From Acidovorax soli (GTDB taxonomy: Bacteria > Pseudomonadota > Gammaproteobacteria > Burkholderiales > Burkholderiaceae_C), in assembly GCF_014207955.1 (NCBI RefSeq), contig NZ_JACHLK010000008.1, forward strand, positions 124,001-188,000: a stretch of DNA of 64,000 bases, read 5' to 3'. Of the stretch, positions 41,069 to 49,252 are shown in pieces. A program made the translations under genes and the position numbers. Within the stretch, counting starts at the first letter, position 1; the number at the start of each line of letters is the position of its first letter. The notes below the pieces were generated by a model. The model did no database searches and was not told the origin of the DNA. It saw nothing but the letters and a program-made list of their open reading frames with translations.

Positions 41069-42235
41069 CTAGCCGGCGGGTCCGTTGCTTTCCGTGGGCA
41101 GGCCATCGGCATCCCACTCGGGCAGGCCGCCGCGCAGCCAGTACACCGTCTTGTAGCCCTTGCTGGCGGCCACCTTGGCCGCCTTGTAAGACTTCCAGCA
41201 TTCGGCGCCGTTGCAGGCAAAGATCACCGGCTTGTTGCGGTCCACCTTCTCCAGGGCCTGGAAGTCGTCCTGCGCGGCGTTGAAGGCCACGTCCTTGAGG
41301 CTCTTTTCCACATAGGCCGCGAACACCGCGCCGCGGATGCGCTTGGTCTTGAATTCCTTCTCGGTGCGTGTGTCGACCACCACGGCGCCTTCGGCCTGCA
41401 GCTTCTGGGCTTCGCGCGCCGTGATGCGGTTCACACCAGGCAGGCTGTTGGGGGTGAACAGGCCGAGCTCGGCCACACGGCGGTACTCGCCCGCTTCGGG
41501 CCGCAAGGCGATGGGGTTCAGGCCGGCGGCGCTGGAGCCCGAGGCGAACCATTGGCCCAGGCGCGCCTTGACGTCGGCGGGCAGGTCCTTCTTCACGGCG
41601 ATCGAGAAGCCGCCCGGCACCGGCTGCGACGTGGCCAGCACCCGCGCCTGGCCCTTGTGGGTGGCCGACCATTCGGCCCAGTCGTCGGCGCGCACCACGG
41701 TGGCATCGGTGCTGCCCAGCACCAGCGCACTGAGCCCGGCCTGCGGGTGCTTCTCGTGCAGCACCGACTTGAGGTCCTGGAACGACAGGCCGGCTTCATT
41801 GAGCATGCCGCGTGCCATGTAGGTGTAGATCGAATCCTGCTGGGGCAGGTACAGGCGCTGGCCTTTCATGGCCGCCACATTGGCCACCTGGGCCGAGCCC
41901 ACGAGCAGGTACAGGTCCGACTTCTGCGTGGCGCCCACGAGCTCGTAGCCGCGCTGCAGGGCCGAGGCCGCCACCTGGGCCGGGCCGACGAACACATCGT
42001 AGCCCGCGCTGCGCGTGGCGCGCATGACGTCGGCCAGGTCTTCGCTGGTGGCCACGGTGGCCGATTGCCCGGCCGCCTTGGACAGGCCGGACTCGAATGC
42101 GCTGCGCAGGATGCTGTGGGCCGCCTTCTTGGCCGTGGGCTCCACGGCCACGATGGCCGTGAGCTGGGCCTGGGCCAGGGGACTGAGCGATAGCAGCAAC
42201 AGGGACAGCAGGGCAGGGCGTGTTGTGCGGTACAT
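41069..42235 (-). CDS. PhnD-type periplasmic binding protein fused to rhodanese domain
   Basis: A 388-residue exported protein. Signal peptide MYRTTRPALLSLLLLSLSPLAQA, then a phosphate/phosphonate-binding-like domain (PhnD type, ALQRGYELVGATQKSDLYLLVG). The last 110 residues form a rhodanese domain with VVDTRTEKEFKTKRIRGAV and the active-site loop FACNGAECWKSYKAA. The fused arrangement suggests a periplasmic sulfur or oxyanion binding-transfer function. It is divergent from sorA, which agrees with a sulfur-related role. Confidence 0.88.
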   Translation of the reverse strand: MYRTTRPALLSLLLLSLSPLAQAQLTAIVAVEPTAKKAAHSILRSAFESGLSKAAGQSATVATSEDLADVMRATRSAGYDVFVGPAQVAASALQRGYELVGATQKSDLYLLVGSAQVANVAAMKGQRLYLPQQDSIYTYMARGMLNEAGLSFQDLKSVLHEKHPQAGLSALVLGSTDATVVRADDWAEWSATHKGQARVLATSQPVPGGFSIAVKKDLPADVKARLGQWFASGSSAAGLNPIALRPEAGEYRRVAELGLFTPNSLPGVNRITAREAQKLQAEGAVVVDTRTEKEFKTKRIRGAVFAAYVEKSLKDVAFNAAQDDFQALEKVDRNKPVIFACNGAECWKSYKAAKVAASKGYKTVYWLRGGLPEWDADGLPTESNGPAG

Positions 42236-42365
42236 GGCTTCTCCTCGAAGGTCTGTCAGCCAAATGTCAAATATGCACCAGGGCGCTACGAAGCACACGT
42301 CCTTGCGCGGGTTGTTGCCATTTCTTACACCTGCTCTCCAAAACCCCCAGGGCAAAACGCGGCTG

Positions 42366-42384
42366 CCATACCAGAATGGGATAT
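42366..42384. promoter_or_regulatory. Imperfect palindrome in the PhnD-rhodanese/sorA promoter region
   Basis: CATACCAGAATGGGATATG is a near-palindrome in the 233-bp divergent region, about 85 bp upstream of sorA. No other coding or structural signal was seen in this region. The palindrome could be an operator for a shared regulator; support is weak. Confidence 0.3.
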
Positions 42385-42468
42385 GCCCCGCGCCTGCTGG
42401 CGGTCGCCGTGACCGGTGCGTGCTGCGGAAAAACACATGAACCTGACCAACCCCCGGAGGACCGTTCC

Positions 42469-43683
42469 ATGAAGAATCCCGCGACCCTGCCACGCCGGCA
42501 CCTGCTCACTGGCAGCGCTGCCGCACTCAGCGCCCTGGGCCTGGCCGCATGGACCCGGGGGGCGCATGCCCAGACCGAGCCGGCAGCAGCGGCCAAGCCG
42601 CTGCCCGCCTATGCGGGATGGAAGAACCCCGGCAGCCTGATCGTGCACAGCAGCAGCACCCTGGAGACGCGCCGCGGGGCCTTCGGTACGGGGGTGGTCA
42701 CGCCATCGAGCCAGCTGTACATCCGCAACAACCTGCCGGCACCCGATGCCGCCATCGTGGCCGACCGCGATGCCTGGAGCGTCTCCATCGAAGGCGTGAA
42801 GGCGCCTCGTGCGCTGACCCTGGCCGAACTGCGCACGCTCGGCATCGAGACCGTGACCACGGTGCTGCAGTGCTCGGGCAACGGCCGCGGCTTTTTCCCC
42901 AGCAAGCCCAGCGGTACGCCGTGGACCGTGGGCGCCGCCGGCTGCGTGGTCTGGAGCGGCGTGCCGCTGCGCAATGTGGTCGCCGCGCTGGGCGGCCTGG
43001 CCGGTGGCGCGGCCTACCTCACGGGCACGGGCGGCGAGAAGCTGCCCGAGGGGGTGGACCCGCTCACCGTGGTGGTCGAGCGCTCGGTGCCCATCAAGGC
43101 GCTGGACGATGCCATCCTGGCCTGGGAGATGAATGGCGAGCCCATGCCGCTGGCCCACGGCGGGCCGCTGCGCCTGATCGTGCCGGGCTACCAGGGCGTG
43201 AACAACATCAAGTACGTCAAGCGCGTGGTCTTCGGGGCCGAGCAGTCGCAGGCGCGCATCATGTCGCACGGCTACCGCATGTCGCCGCCGGGCACCAAGG
43301 CCGGTCCCGACCAGCCCTCGGTGTGGGAGATGACGACCAAGTCCTGGATCAACGGCCCCCTGCCCGAGCAGGGCACGCTCAAGGCCGGTCTGGTGCAGGT
43401 GCACGGCGTGGCGTTTGGCGGCACGCGCGGCATCAAGGGCGTGGATGTGTCGGTCGATGGCGGCAAGACCTGGCAGGCGGCCCAGCTCATCGGCCCCGAC
43501 CTGGGCCGCTTTGCCTGGCGCCAGTTCGTGCTGCCCGTGCGCCTGGCCGCAGGCTCGCACGCGCTGCTCAGCCGTGCCACCGATACGGCTGGCAACGTGC
43601 AGCCCGAGCAGCGCGAGGAAAACCTGGGGGGCTACAACAACACCAGCTGGCGCGACCACGGCGTGACCGTGGTGGTGGCGTGA
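42469..43683 (+). CDS. sorA: Sulfite dehydrogenase molybdenum subunit SorA/SoxC-like
   Basis: Periplasmic sulfite-oxidising molybdoenzyme of the sulfite oxidase family, 404 residues. A Tat signal (LPRRHLLTGSAAALSALGLAA) begins the protein. The Mo-ligand Cys is at residue 135 (VLQCSGNGRG), and the C-terminal dimerisation (Ig-like) domain holds GVDVSVDGGKTW. ATG at 42469 follows CGGAGG. The next gene encodes a c-type cytochrome, as in SorAB. SoxC is an alternative name, but no sox genes are nearby. Confidence 0.9.
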   Translation: MKNPATLPRRHLLTGSAAALSALGLAAWTRGAHAQTEPAAAAKPLPAYAGWKNPGSLIVHSSSTLETRRGAFGTGVVTPSSQLYIRNNLPAPDAAIVADRDAWSVSIEGVKAPRALTLAELRTLGIETVTTVLQCSGNGRGFFPSKPSGTPWTVGAAGCVVWSGVPLRNVVAALGGLAGGAAYLTGTGGEKLPEGVDPLTVVVERSVPIKALDDAILAWEMNGEPMPLAHGGPLRLIVPGYQGVNNIKYVKRVVFGAEQSQARIMSHGYRMSPPGTKAGPDQPSVWEMTTKSWINGPLPEQGTLKAGLVQVHGVAFGGTRGIKGVDVSVDGGKTWQAAQLIGPDLGRFAWRQFVLPVRLAAGSHALLSRATDTAGNVQPEQREENLGGYNNTSWRDHGVTVVVA

Positions 43684-43830
43684 AGTGAAGCACCCCCTGA
43701 GTCGCTTCGCGCCTTCCCCCTCTCTCGACTCGCTGCGCGAGTCGGGAGGGGGACGCCCCCAGCGCGGCGGGGCGGCCCTTGCTCGGGGGCGCTGGCCTTG
43801 GGCGCGCCAGTTTCATGGACTGTGGGTCGT
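43681..43830 (+). repeat. Dispersed 3'-end repeat, copy C, between sorA and sorB
   Basis: It starts at the sorA stop (TGAAGTGAAGCACCCCCTGAG), has the hairpin GACTCGCTGCGCGAGTC inside CCCCCTC/GAGGGGG arms, and ends with GCGCGCCAGTTTCATGG. It fills the whole spacer between the two subunits of one enzyme and reaches the probable sorB start. Confidence 0.85.
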
Positions 43831-44146
43831 GCGTGGGATCGGGGGGGGCATATTGGCGCTTGTTGCTGGTGTGGGCTGGGCCGCCGACGCCACGGAGATC
43901 GCACGGGGCAAGGAGCTGTTCGGCAAGATCCAGCCGTCCTGCGCCGTGTGCCACACGCTGCAGGCGGCGGGGGCCGAAGGCCAGGTCGGCCCCGTGCTCG
44001 ATGAGCTCAAGCCCAACGCCGACCGCGTGCTGCGCGCGCTGAAGGCGGGCATCGGCGTGATGCCGTCCTATGCCGACAAGCTCAGCGACAAGGACATGCG
44101 GGCCTTGGCGAGCTTCGTCGCCAAGGCCTCGGGCGCTGCGCCCTGA
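43829..44146 (+). CDS. sorB: Cytochrome c subunit SorB-like, monohaem
   Basis: Small c-type cytochrome that would accept electrons from SorA. From GTG at 43829 it has 105 residues: a short signal region RGIGGGILALVAGVGWAADA, then the haem motif CAVCH and an axial-Met segment GVMPSYADKL. The frame is also open from GTG at 43685, which would translate the whole repeat into a 48-residue Arg/Gly-rich leader; the later start is preferred because it gives a signal peptide. No good ribosome site precedes it, so expression may depend on sorA translation. Confidence 0.8.
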   Translation: MRGIGGGILALVAGVGWAADATEIARGKELFGKIQPSCAVCHTLQAAGAEGQVGPVLDELKPNADRVLRALKAGIGVMPSYADKLSDKDMRALASFVAKASGAAP

Positions 44147-44158
44147 GCTGGAGCGCGC

Positions 44159-45472
44159 TCAGGCCTTCGATGCGGCAGGCAGCAGGCCGGGCGCGCTGCG
44201 CTGCGGCATGCCGGTGAACGCAAAGTCCAGCTCGGGTGCCAGGCCGCTCACGATGCGGGCCACCGACTTGCCCGAGCCGCAGGCATGGGTCCAGCCCAGG
44301 GTGCCGTGGCCGGTGTTGAGGAACAGGTTTGGCAGCTTGGTCTTGCCGATCAGCGGCACGTTGCTGGGCGTGGCGGGACGCAACCCGGTCCAAAACTGTG
44401 CCTGGCTCGCGTCGCCCGCGCCCGGGAAGAGCTGCTCCACGCGGCGCACGATGGCATCGCAGCGCACCTGGTTGAGGTCGCGCTGGTAGCCGTTGAGTTC
44501 GGCCGTGCCGGCGATGCGCAGGCGGTCGCCGCGCTCGCTGGTGTAGCGCGAGAACACCAGCTTGTACTCGTCGTCCGTGAGGCTCACCTGGTGGGCCATG
44601 GCCGCATCCTTGACCGGCATGGTCACCGAGTAGCCCTTGGCCGGATAGATCGGCAGGTGGATGCCCAGCGGCTGTGCCAGCAGCGGGCTGAACGAGCCCA
44701 TGGCGAGCACGAAGGCATCACCGTGCACGCGCTCGAAGCGGCCGTCGGCGTTGGTCACCTCCACATGGTCGATGCGCCCGCCCGCTTCGCGCAGGGCGGT
44801 GATGTGGTGGCCCATGCGGAACTGCACCCCCGCGGCCTCGCACAGGCGCGCGAGTTCGCGTGTGAAGGTGTTGGCGTCGCCCGACTCGTCTTCGGCCGTG
44901 AAGGTGGCACCGGCCAATTGCGGGCGGATATGGGCCAGCGCCGGTTCGATGCGCACGGCCTCGTCGGCGCTGACCACCTGGCGCTCGCAGCCCAAGGCGC
45001 GCATCTGCTCGGCGGGCGCCAGGGCGCCATCGAACTCTTTCTGGCTGGTGTAGAAATGCAGGATGCCCTGCGTGCGCTGGTCGTAGGCGATGCCCGTGGC
45101 CGCGCGCAGCTGCTGCAGCGTGTCGCGGCTGTAGGTGCCCAGGCGCACGATCTGCTCGATGTTGTGGCGCGTGCGCGCCGGCGTGCAGTTGCGCAGGAAG
45201 GACAGGCCCCAGAGCCACTGGCGCATGTCGGCGCGCAGGCGGAACAGCAGGGGCGCGTCTTCCTTGCCCAGCCACTGCAGCACCTTGAGCGGGGCGCTGG
45301 GGTTGGCCCAGGGCTCGGCGTGGCTCACCGAGATCTGGCCGCCGTTGGCAAAACTGGTTTCCGCACCGGGGGCTCCCTGGCGGTCGATGACGGTCACCTC
45401 GTGGCCGAGCTGTTGCAGGAAATAGGCCGAAGTCACGCCGAGCAGGCCGGCGCCAAGAACGATCACACGCAT
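44159..45472 (-). CDS. dadA: D-amino acid dehydrogenase small subunit
   Basis: FAD enzyme that oxidises D-amino acids (D-alanine in E. coli) to keto acids at the inner membrane. The 437-residue product starts MRVIVLGAGLLGVTSAYFLQQLG, the FAD motif; ETSFANGGQISVSHAEPWANP and FWTGLRPATPSNVPLIG are DadA family blocks. ATG at 45472 is the conserved start. The upstream region is a tandem glycine riboswitch, suggesting that glycine, perhaps also a substrate, controls expression. Converges on sorB. Confidence 0.95.
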   Translation of the reverse strand: MRVIVLGAGLLGVTSAYFLQQLGHEVTVIDRQGAPGAETSFANGGQISVSHAEPWANPSAPLKVLQWLGKEDAPLLFRLRADMRQWLWGLSFLRNCTPARTRHNIEQIVRLGTYSRDTLQQLRAATGIAYDQRTQGILHFYTSQKEFDGALAPAEQMRALGCERQVVSADEAVRIEPALAHIRPQLAGATFTAEDESGDANTFTRELARLCEAAGVQFRMGHHITALREAGGRIDHVEVTNADGRFERVHGDAFVLAMGSFSPLLAQPLGIHLPIYPAKGYSVTMPVKDAAMAHQVSLTDDEYKLVFSRYTSERGDRLRIAGTAELNGYQRDLNQVRCDAIVRRVEQLFPGAGDASQAQFWTGLRPATPSNVPLIGKTKLPNLFLNTGHGTLGWTHACGSGKSVARIVSGLAPELDFAFTGMPQRSAPGLLPAASKA

Positions 45473-45572
45473 GTTGAAAGCCTTTGAAAGGGCTGTGCCG
45501 GACGCACGTGTGTCGGCCAGGCGATGCGGGTGCATGCGCGCAGCGGGCACAGGTCTGCCGGCTGCCGCTCCC

Positions 45573-45763
45573 CCTGTCCTTTGTACCTGAGAGATTCACC
45601 GCGCACCCCTCATGGGCGGCGGCTTGCTCCTTCGGTGCGCTGCATGGTGCAGCGGCTCTCCAGACGGCTTTGATCAATGGTGCAGTACGGGACCTGAGCG
45701 TGCATGGGAGTTTGCGCCTTCGGTGAAGCGGGCAGTGCCGCTTGCTCTCCTGCGGTGTCCATT
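45573..45763 (-). promoter_or_regulatory. Tandem glycine riboswitch upstream of dadA
   Basis: Two glycine aptamers lie in series on the minus strand. Aptamer 1 (about 45763-45684) has GGAGAG at 45750-45745, CCGAAGG at 45723-45717 and GCTCAGG at 45699-45693. Aptamer 2 (about 45670-45573) has GGAGAG at 45661-45656, CCGAAGG at 45635-45629 and CTCTCAGG at 45593-45586. All are in the order and spacing of the family. About 100 nt separate aptamer 2 from the dadA start; no clear terminator hairpin was found, so control could be translational. Confidence 0.9.
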
Positions 45764-45778
45764 CTAGGTGCAGCAAAG

Positions 45779-45809
45779 ACAAACGCCGCAGCTAATGTGC
45801 GGCGTTTGT
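45779..45809 (-). terminator. Hairpin after the thrombospondin-3-like gene
   Basis: ACAAACGCCGCA and TGCGGCGTTTGT form a perfect 12-bp stem with a 7-base loop, 40 bp after the stop of the gene at 45850-46269 and just before the riboswitch. It has no long T-run. It probably separates this transcript from dadA. Confidence 0.65.
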
Positions 45810-45849
45810 TGCTGATGCAAGCCAGGCCGGGCCGTGGCCCGGTCATGCG

Positions 45850-46269
45850 TCAGTTGCGGCGCGGGTTGTTGGGGTTGCTGTCGTAGCGGTTGGGCACACC
45901 GTCGCCATCGCGGTCGCGGTCATGGCGGTTGGCCACGCCATCGCCATCACGGTCCCAGCCGCCGCGGCGCATTTCCCAGCGGCCATCGCGCTCCTGCCAG
46001 GTGGGCTGGCGGTAGGCGTAGCCCGGGCGGGCCTTGACCCAGTGTCCGGCCACCCAGACGTGGCGGTGGCCACGCCATTCCCAGTGGCCTTCCTCCCAGA
46101 CCATGCCGCGGCGTGGCGCGGGCATCACCTCGTGGCGGGGTGGGGGCGGGGCGGGGATCACCTGGCCGGACTGGATGACCACCGTCTGTGCGACGGCCAC
46201 AGGAGCGAAACTGCCCAGCGCCAGCGTGCTGGCAATCAGGGCGGCGGCGGAGATGGTTTTGTAGGTCAT
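45850..46269 (-). CDS. Exported protein with W-rich and thrombospondin-3-like Asp repeats (paralogue 1)
   Basis: A 139-residue exported protein. Signal peptide MTYKTISAAALIASTLALGS with AVAQ cleavage, a Pro-rich linker, then YXWGXW-like segments GHWEWRGHRHVWVAGHW. The C-terminal part has two DxDGDGVxNxxD repeats (DRDGDGVANRHDRDRDGDGV), the calcium-binding type-3 repeat pattern. Function unknown; an envelope protein with metal-dependent folding is likely. Its neighbour at 46405 is a paralogue. Confidence 0.85.
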   Translation of the reverse strand: MTYKTISAAALIASTLALGSFAPVAVAQTVVIQSGQVIPAPPPPRHEVMPAPRRGMVWEEGHWEWRGHRHVWVAGHWVKARPGYAYRQPTWQERDGRWEMRRGGWDRDGDGVANRHDRDRDGDGVPNRYDSNPNNPRRN

Positions 46270-46404
46270 GGGTGACTCCTTCTTCAATGTTGTCGTATCG
46301 CCTTCACATGGTGGCTTGGCGGCAGCACCGGGTCTGTAGGTGCCGGGCCTCGCCCGCTGTAGGCGAGAGGGGCCGCGCGCCAAGGGCGTGCGGCAGCACC
46401 TCCA

Positions 46405-46848
46405 TCAGTTGCGGTAAGGGTTGTCGGGGCGGCGGTCATAGCGGTTGGGCACACCGTCGCCATCGCGGTCCCAGCCGCCGGGGCGCATGTAGTGGCGGCC
46501 GCCGCGCTCTTCCCAGCGCGGCTCGCGGTAGTGGTAGCCGGGGCGGGCCTGCACCCAGTGGCCGCCGATCCAGACATGGCGGCCGCCACGCCACTCCCAG
46601 TGGCCGGGCACCCAGGCCATGCCGCGGCGGTGGGGTGGAACCGCCTCGTAGCGGGGCGGCGGTGGTGCGTGGTGGTACTGCACCGGCACAACCTGCAGAG
46701 GGGCAAGTGCCGGGCGTTGCACCGGGGTGTAGTACGAGGGCGTGCCGGTCTGGATGACGACGGTGGCGCTGGGGGATGCCAGCGCCGGGGCAACGGCGCT
46801 CAGCGACAGCAAGGCCAGGGAAGCGGCGGCGAGGGCAATGCGGGCCAT
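46405..46848 (-). CDS. Exported protein with W-rich and thrombospondin-3-like Asp repeat (paralogue 2)
   Basis: A 147-residue paralogue of the downstream gene: signal peptide MARIALAAASLALLSLSAVAP, a longer Tyr/Pro-rich linker, HWEWRGGRHVWIGGHWVQARPGY and one Asp repeat WDRDGDGVPNRYD. Each paralogue has its own ribosome site (GGAGACCTCC before this ATG). The 135-bp gap between them holds nothing recognisable. The tandem arrangement suggests gene duplication. Confidence 0.85.
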   Translation of the reverse strand: MARIALAAASLALLSLSAVAPALASPSATVVIQTGTPSYYTPVQRPALAPLQVVPVQYHHAPPPPRYEAVPPHRRGMAWVPGHWEWRGGRHVWIGGHWVQARPGYHYREPRWEERGGRHYMRPGGWDRDGDGVPNRYDRRPDNPYRN

Positions 46849-46995
46849 GGAGGTCTCCTTGGAAATGATTCCTTGCGGAACCGGAGCCTTGATCGTGGAC
46901 TTTTTGCGTCAAGCCGGTGTAGTGGCTGTGCGAAGAGTTGTAAGCGGGTGTTGCTGGTGGGCGGCTTGCGCTCCCGAAGCGTGATTTATGTCACA

Positions 46996-47376
46996 TCACC
47001 GGACCAGCATCGCAAGTGCGGGCGGCAGCACCAGCCAGAACCCCGACACCGGCATCAGCACCAGGCCAGCAGCCACCAGGGCCAGCAGGCACCAGCCCAT
47101 GGGCCGCAGCGCGGCCCGGGGCTGGCTGCGTTCGAGCGCCGTCACTTCCCAGGCCAGCAAAGCCAGTACCGCGCCGAACAGCAGGAACCAGATGGCCGCG
47201 CCCATGTGCACATCGCCCGCCACCGCGTTGAATACACCGCGTTGCCACAGGATTTGCCACTGCGGCGCGAACAGAAAGGCGGCCACCACGGTGTGCAGCA
47301 GGGCTACGGCCAGCAGCCAGCGGCCTTTCCAGGGGCGGGCTGCAAGCAGGGCAAGGGTCGGGGTGAGGCTGTGCAT
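46996..47376 (-). CDS. Small membrane protein (DUF6463-like)
   Basis: A 126-residue protein with four hydrophobic segments: ALLHTVVAAFLFAPQ, AAIWFLLFGAVLALLAWEV, GWCLLALVAAGLVLM and FWLVLPPALAMLV. ATG at 47376 after AAGGAGAACCCC is preferred; the frame extends further upstream. It resembles DUF6463 membrane proteins; the role is unknown. It lies 32 bp after the kinase gene on the same strand. Confidence 0.7.
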   Translation of the reverse strand: MHSLTPTLALLAARPWKGRWLLAVALLHTVVAAFLFAPQWQILWQRGVFNAVAGDVHMGAAIWFLLFGAVLALLAWEVTALERSQPRAALRPMGWCLLALVAAGLVLMPVSGFWLVLPPALAMLVR

Positions 47377-47408
47377 GGGGTTCTCCTTGGGGCGTGAGAG
47401 GGGGATGG

Positions 47409-48743
47409 TCAGCCGATCCAGCACTCGGCCCGCGTGTGCACCTGTGCCTGCATTTCGGTCAGCAGGTGCATGAGCCCGAGCCAGGCGCGCTCGAACGACG
47501 GCAGCTCCGGTGGCACGGCGGCCAGGTGCCGGGCCAGCACCTTCTGTTGCGCCGCCACGGGCGCGGGCGGCCGGCTCTTGCCGGCGAAGTCGAAGACCGG
47601 TGCGGTGAAGGGTTCGGTCTGCCAGGCCTGCATGATCGAGAGGGCGGGCATCAGCTCGCCGGTGAAGGTGGCGAGGTCCAGCGATGCATCGACCAGCCCC
47701 AGTGCCCCATAGGCCTGCAGCACGCCCTGGTCACGTGCGGGCGATGCGGGTTGCAGCAGCGCGCGCCAGGCCTGCAGCACACCGCTGCGGAAGGCCGGCG
47801 AGAGCTGGCGCGTGCAGCCGAAGTCGAGCACGCCGAGCTGCCCGTCCGGCAGGAACAGGAAGTTGCCCGGGTGCAGGTCGGCGTGCATGTGGCCCAGGCC
47901 GAAGGTGCAATGCATGAACCAGTCCCAGAGCCACTGGCCGGCCTGGTTGCGCTGCGCCTGTGTGGGGTCGGTGCGCAGCCAGTCGGCCAGGTGCAGGCCG
48001 TGCAGGTACTGTTGGGTCAGCACCTGCGCACGGGTGTGCGAGGCGATGGGCTGCGGCAGCACGATGCCCGGCAGCGCCGCATGCTCGGCAAACCACTGCA
48101 GCTGGCGGGCCTCGTGCAGGTAGTCCACCTCGTGCAGCAGCGTGCGCTCGATCTCCTCCAGCACGCGCTCCACCACCACATCGCCAGGCAGGGGCAGGTC
48201 GCTGTGCGCCAGGGCGCGCAGGGTGGTGCGCAAGAGGCGCATGTCCGAGGCGATGGTGGTGGCGATGCCGGGGTACTGCACCTTGACCGCCACGGGGCCA
48301 TGCCCCGCGAGCTCGGCACGGTGCACCTGGCCCAGGCTGGCGGCGGCAAAGGCCTGGGGCTCGAAGCGGGTGAACAGGGCCTCGGGTTCCTGCCCGAAGG
48401 ACTGGCGGAACACCCGCCCGACCAGCGCCCGGTTGAGCGGCGTGGCCTGGTGGCAGGCGCGTGCCAGCTCGCGCCGCACGCCTTCGGGCAGAAAGCTGCT
48501 GTCCATGCTCAGGATCTGCGAGACCTTGAGGGCGGTGCCGCGCAGCTGCCCCATGGCCTGGAACAGGATGCGGCCCATGGCCGCCTCATGGCGTGCCTGG
48601 GCATCGGCCTCTGCGGCCGCGTCGGCGCCGGCGGGGCGCATGCGTTCGCCCAGCCGGGCCAGGCCCAGGCGTGCGGCCGCCACGCTGGTGATGGTGCCGC
48701 GCGCCAGGGCGCCGGTGCGCGGGGCCTTGGCGCTGCGCGTCAT
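47409..48743 (-). CDS. ABC1/UbiB-family atypical kinase
   Basis: A 444-residue kinase-like protein of the ABC1/ADCK/UbiB family. The family KxGQ position reads ALKVSQILSMD, the Ala-rich loop is AAASLGQVHRA, and the catalytic and metal motifs are HADLHPGNFLF and VLDFGC. It lacks the C-terminal membrane helices of UbiB. It is the third gene of a TetR-DUF2867-ABC1 operon and overlaps its neighbour by four bases. A lipid-related role is suggested by the family, not shown. Confidence 0.88.
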   Translation of the reverse strand: MTRSAKAPRTGALARGTITSVAAARLGLARLGERMRPAGADAAAEADAQARHEAAMGRILFQAMGQLRGTALKVSQILSMDSSFLPEGVRRELARACHQATPLNRALVGRVFRQSFGQEPEALFTRFEPQAFAAASLGQVHRAELAGHGPVAVKVQYPGIATTIASDMRLLRTTLRALAHSDLPLPGDVVVERVLEEIERTLLHEVDYLHEARQLQWFAEHAALPGIVLPQPIASHTRAQVLTQQYLHGLHLADWLRTDPTQAQRNQAGQWLWDWFMHCTFGLGHMHADLHPGNFLFLPDGQLGVLDFGCTRQLSPAFRSGVLQAWRALLQPASPARDQGVLQAYGALGLVDASLDLATFTGELMPALSIMQAWQTEPFTAPVFDFAGKSRPPAPVAAQQKVLARHLAAVPPELPSFERAWLGLMHLLTEMQAQVHTRAECWIG

Positions 48744-49252
48744 GCCCGTGCCAGCATGGCGCGCACGATGCGGCGGTGAAAAGGCGCCACCACGGCCATG
48801 TAGGCATGGCCGAGCGGGTTGTGGATGTGCACCACCGTGCCCAGGGCCAGTACGGCCTGCCCGCCCTGCATGCGCTTGTGCAGCGAGACCTGCACATTGA
48901 GGTGCTTGTCGTCCTGCCCCATTACCACCTCGCGGTCGGAGAGGTGGCGGATCTCGAAGATGCCCACCCGGTCGCCCACGCGGTAGCCGCTGGCGTCGCG
49001 CCGCGTGCCATCGTTCAGCTGGCCCAGGCCCTTGAGCCCGACCAGGCGCACCAGGCGGTTGCGCAGCGCCATCAGCGTCCGCGTCCAGCCCGGGGTGCGG
49101 GCCACCACGTCCAGCCAGGATTGCAGCGCACTGTGGCCTGGCGCGGTGTCGGTGGTCTCGTAGCAGTCGGCGAACTGGGCGCCGGGCAGGCGGGCTTCGA
49201 TCACGCTGCCGGCGGGCAGCGGCGTAGCGTGGATGGTGCGGAAAGCGGTCAT
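48740..49252 (-). CDS. DUF2867-family protein
   Basis: A 170-residue protein with ADCYETTDTAPGHSALQSWLDVV near the N-terminus and HKRMQGGQAVLALGTVVHIHNPLGHAYM near the end, matching the DUF2867 family. The fold is probably START-like, as for other ligand-binding families; this is inference. It overlaps tetR and the ABC1 kinase gene by four bases on each side, so the three genes are probably translated together. Confidence 0.8.
   Translation of the reverse strand: MTAFRTIHATPLPAGSVIEARLPGAQFADCYETTDTAPGHSALQSWLDVVARTPGWTRTLMALRNRLVRLVGLKGLGQLNDGTRRDASGYRVGDRVGIFEIRHLSDREVVMGQDDKHLNVQVSLHKRMQGGQAVLALGTVVHIHNPLGHAYMAVVAPFHRRIVRAMLARA

Noticed and set aside
43685-43828. N-terminal extension of sorB through the repeat
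   Set aside because: The frame is open from a GTG, but the peptide is Arg/Gly-rich, mirrors the repeat, and would bury the signal peptide that starts at 43829.
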